NCBI RefSeq assembly: GCF_900143025.1
Contig: NZ_FRCT01000001.1
Span: 124,001 to 188,000, forward strand
Reading direction: 5' to 3'
From: Ruminococcus flavefaciens
GTDB lineage: Bacteria; Bacillota; Clostridia; Oscillospirales; Ruminococcaceae
Length of the DNA stretch: 64,000 bases
Below are positions 62,664 to 64,000 of the stretch, piece by piece. Below the pieces are notes generated by a model. That model did not search any database. It was not told the origin of the DNA and was given only the letters and a program-made list of their open reading frames with translations. Each line of letters opens with the position of its first letter. Within the stretch, counting starts at the first letter, position 1. The translations under genes and the position numbers were made by a program.

Positions 62664-64000
62664 CTTTCTGAAAAAACAGGTATTAGCCGTACAATGTTTA
62701 CCAGACTGGAACAGGAGAATTTCAGTCCATCAGTTGATCAGCTGCTGTGTCTTTCAGAGGTACTTGATTTCGATTACAGAGACCTCTTCGAGGATGACAC
62801 TGTTGAGGTAAAGCCTGTGGAGCGTAAGAAAATCGCTGTAGCAGGAACTGGCTATGTTGGACTTTCCCTCGCAGTTCTGCTTTCACAGCATAATGATGTT
62901 ACTGCAGTTGACATAGTTCCTGAAAAGGTCGAAAAGCTGAATAATTGGATATCTCCTATACAGGATGACTTCATTGAGTAATATCTTGCTGAACATGAGG
63001 AGAGAAAGCTTTCTCTCAAAGCTACTACAGACGGCGAGTCTGCATACAAGGACGCAGACTTCATCATTGTTGCAGCTCCTACAAACTACGACCCTAAGAC
63101 AAACTATTTTGATTGTTCTGCTGTTGAGGCGGTTCTGGAACTTATCAAAAAGGTTACTGGCAAAAAGAAGAAAAAGCCGACTATCGTTATCAAGTCAACA
63201 ATTCCTGTAGGCTATACAGTTCAGGTTCGTGAGAAGGTTGGCATGGATAATATCATTTTCAGCCCCGAGTTTCTGAGGGAATCAAAGGCTCTCTACGATA
63301 ATCTCTATCCTTCACGTATCATAGTAGGATCAGATGATAAGAACATGGCAGAAGCAGAAGTGTTCGCAAATCTTCTCGTGCAGGGGGCTATCAAGACAAA
63401 TATTCCTGTTCTCTTTATGGCAACAACTGAAGCTGAAGCAGTAAAGCTCTTTGCTAATACATATCTCGCATTACGTGTAAGCTACTTCAATGAGCTTGAT
63501 ACATATGCAGAAGTTAAGGGACTTAAGACTCAAAATATCATCAAGGGTATCTGTCTGGATCCTCGTGTGGGTGATTACTATAACAATCCGTCATTCGGTT
63601 ACGGCGGATACTGTCTACCAAAGGATACAAAGCAGCTTCTTGCAAACTATCAGAATGTACCGCAGAATATGATGTCAGCTATAGTTGAGTCCAACAGAAC
63701 CAGAAAGGACTTCATTGCTGATCGTGTTCTTGAAATGGCTGAGTATTACAGCTATGATAGTAATAATGAATTTGACAGCAGTAAAGAGAAAAATGTTACT
63801 GTTGGCGTATATCGTCTGACAATGAAATCAAACTCAGACAACTTCCGACAGAGTTCTATTCAGGGCGTTATGAAGCGTATCAAGGCTAAGGGTGCAAATG
63901 TTATCATCTATGAGCCTATACTTGAAAACGGCAGTACATTCTTCGGTTCAACAGTAGTTAATGATTTGAAGAAATTCAAGAAGAAATGTGGCTGCATCAT
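62664..64000 (+). pseudogene. ugd: UDP-glucose 6-dehydrogenase with HTH fusion, 5' lost and in-frame TAA
   Basis: The frame starts in an XRE helix-turn-helix ([20 protein letters not shown] then [17 protein letters not shown]), then the dehydrogenase: [20 protein letters not shown], and after a TAA at 62979-62981 it goes on [60 protein letters not shown] and the catalytic Cys in [16 protein letters not shown], open to the window end. The TAA stands where an IEKYLAEH-type Lys is expected (AAA or AAG to TAA). The HTH lacks its first helix, cut at the IS remnant. Normally it oxidizes UDP-glucose to UDP-glucuronate. A restart downstream of the TAA would lose the Rossmann motif, so it is probably dead. 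Confidence 0.8.

Noticed and set aside
36459..62981. In-frame stops in ImmA/IrrE, cpsB and ugd as evidence for stop-codon recoding
   Set aside because: The stops are of two kinds (TAG and TAA), two of the genes carry other damage, and intact genes use both codons as normal stops.

Overview
The window reads as chromosome of a cellulolytic, anaerobic low-GC Gram-positive bacterium close to Ruminococcus (R. albus / R. flavefaciens type). This rests on dockerin-bearing secreted proteins (a CotH-type protein at 1095-3164 and a GH11-like protein at 23076-25250), Firmicutes-type Shine-Dalgarno sites and TTGACA-17-TATAAT promoters, and a large Clostridia-style exopolysaccharide (EPS) locus. The species call is inference; no rRNA is present.

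Region 1 (1-12.9 kb) is mostly core genes. It holds a signal-peptide gene running off the left edge, a rhomboid-like membrane protein, a CotH/dockerin protein, an ABC-F ATPase, an orphan ChvE-like sugar-binding lipoprotein, a tRNA-Thr(CGT) preceded by a decayed copy of itself, an ABC permease fragment, an anti-sigma-like membrane protein, enolase with an abnormal C-terminus, and a pair of WYL-type regulators. Region 2 (12.5-25.4 kb) is accessory DNA full of gene remnants. It has GGDEF and WYL tails, a large M4-type metalloprotease, a polymorphic-toxin tail beside a likely immunity gene, two left-end copies of one IS3-like element, an ADP-ribosylglycohydrolase, an alpha/beta hydrolase, a U32-like protein, a 21-codon micro-gene with its own promoter and hairpin, and the GH11/dockerin protein.

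Region 3 (about 25.5-42.8 kb) looks like an integrative mobilizable element. A leftward operon encodes DUF960, a zinc-finger amidoligase, a small protein, a class II glutamine amidotransferase and a serine resolvase. Rightward are a hairpin RNA candidate, an XRE-like regulator, DUF1848, a MobC-like protein plus short relaxase beside an AT-rich tract, an LRR/cysteine-peptidase-like secreted protein behind a 21-bp-periodic repeat array, an ImmA/IrrE gene broken by an amber codon, a 1053-residue HerA/FtsK-type ATPase, an excisionase and a tyrosine integrase.

Region 4 (43-64 kb) is the EPS locus. It begins with a decayed cpsC-cpsB fusion, then a NeuD-like acetyltransferase, priming sugar transferase, epimerase, glycosyltransferases, Wzy-like polymerase, rmlACBD (dTDP-L-rhamnose), acyltransferase, TagF-like transferase and Wzx flippase. 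A five-gene nucleotide-activation cassette follows (HAD phosphatase, two nucleotidyltransferases, Asp/Glu-racemase-like enzyme, TagD-like cytidylyltransferase). The locus ends in mobile-element debris and a UDP-glucose dehydrogenase gene that has lost its 5' end and carries an in-frame TAA. The logic is lipid-linked repeat-unit assembly with rhamnose and probably a CDP-activated decoration; several regulatory or sugar-supply genes at both ends are broken.
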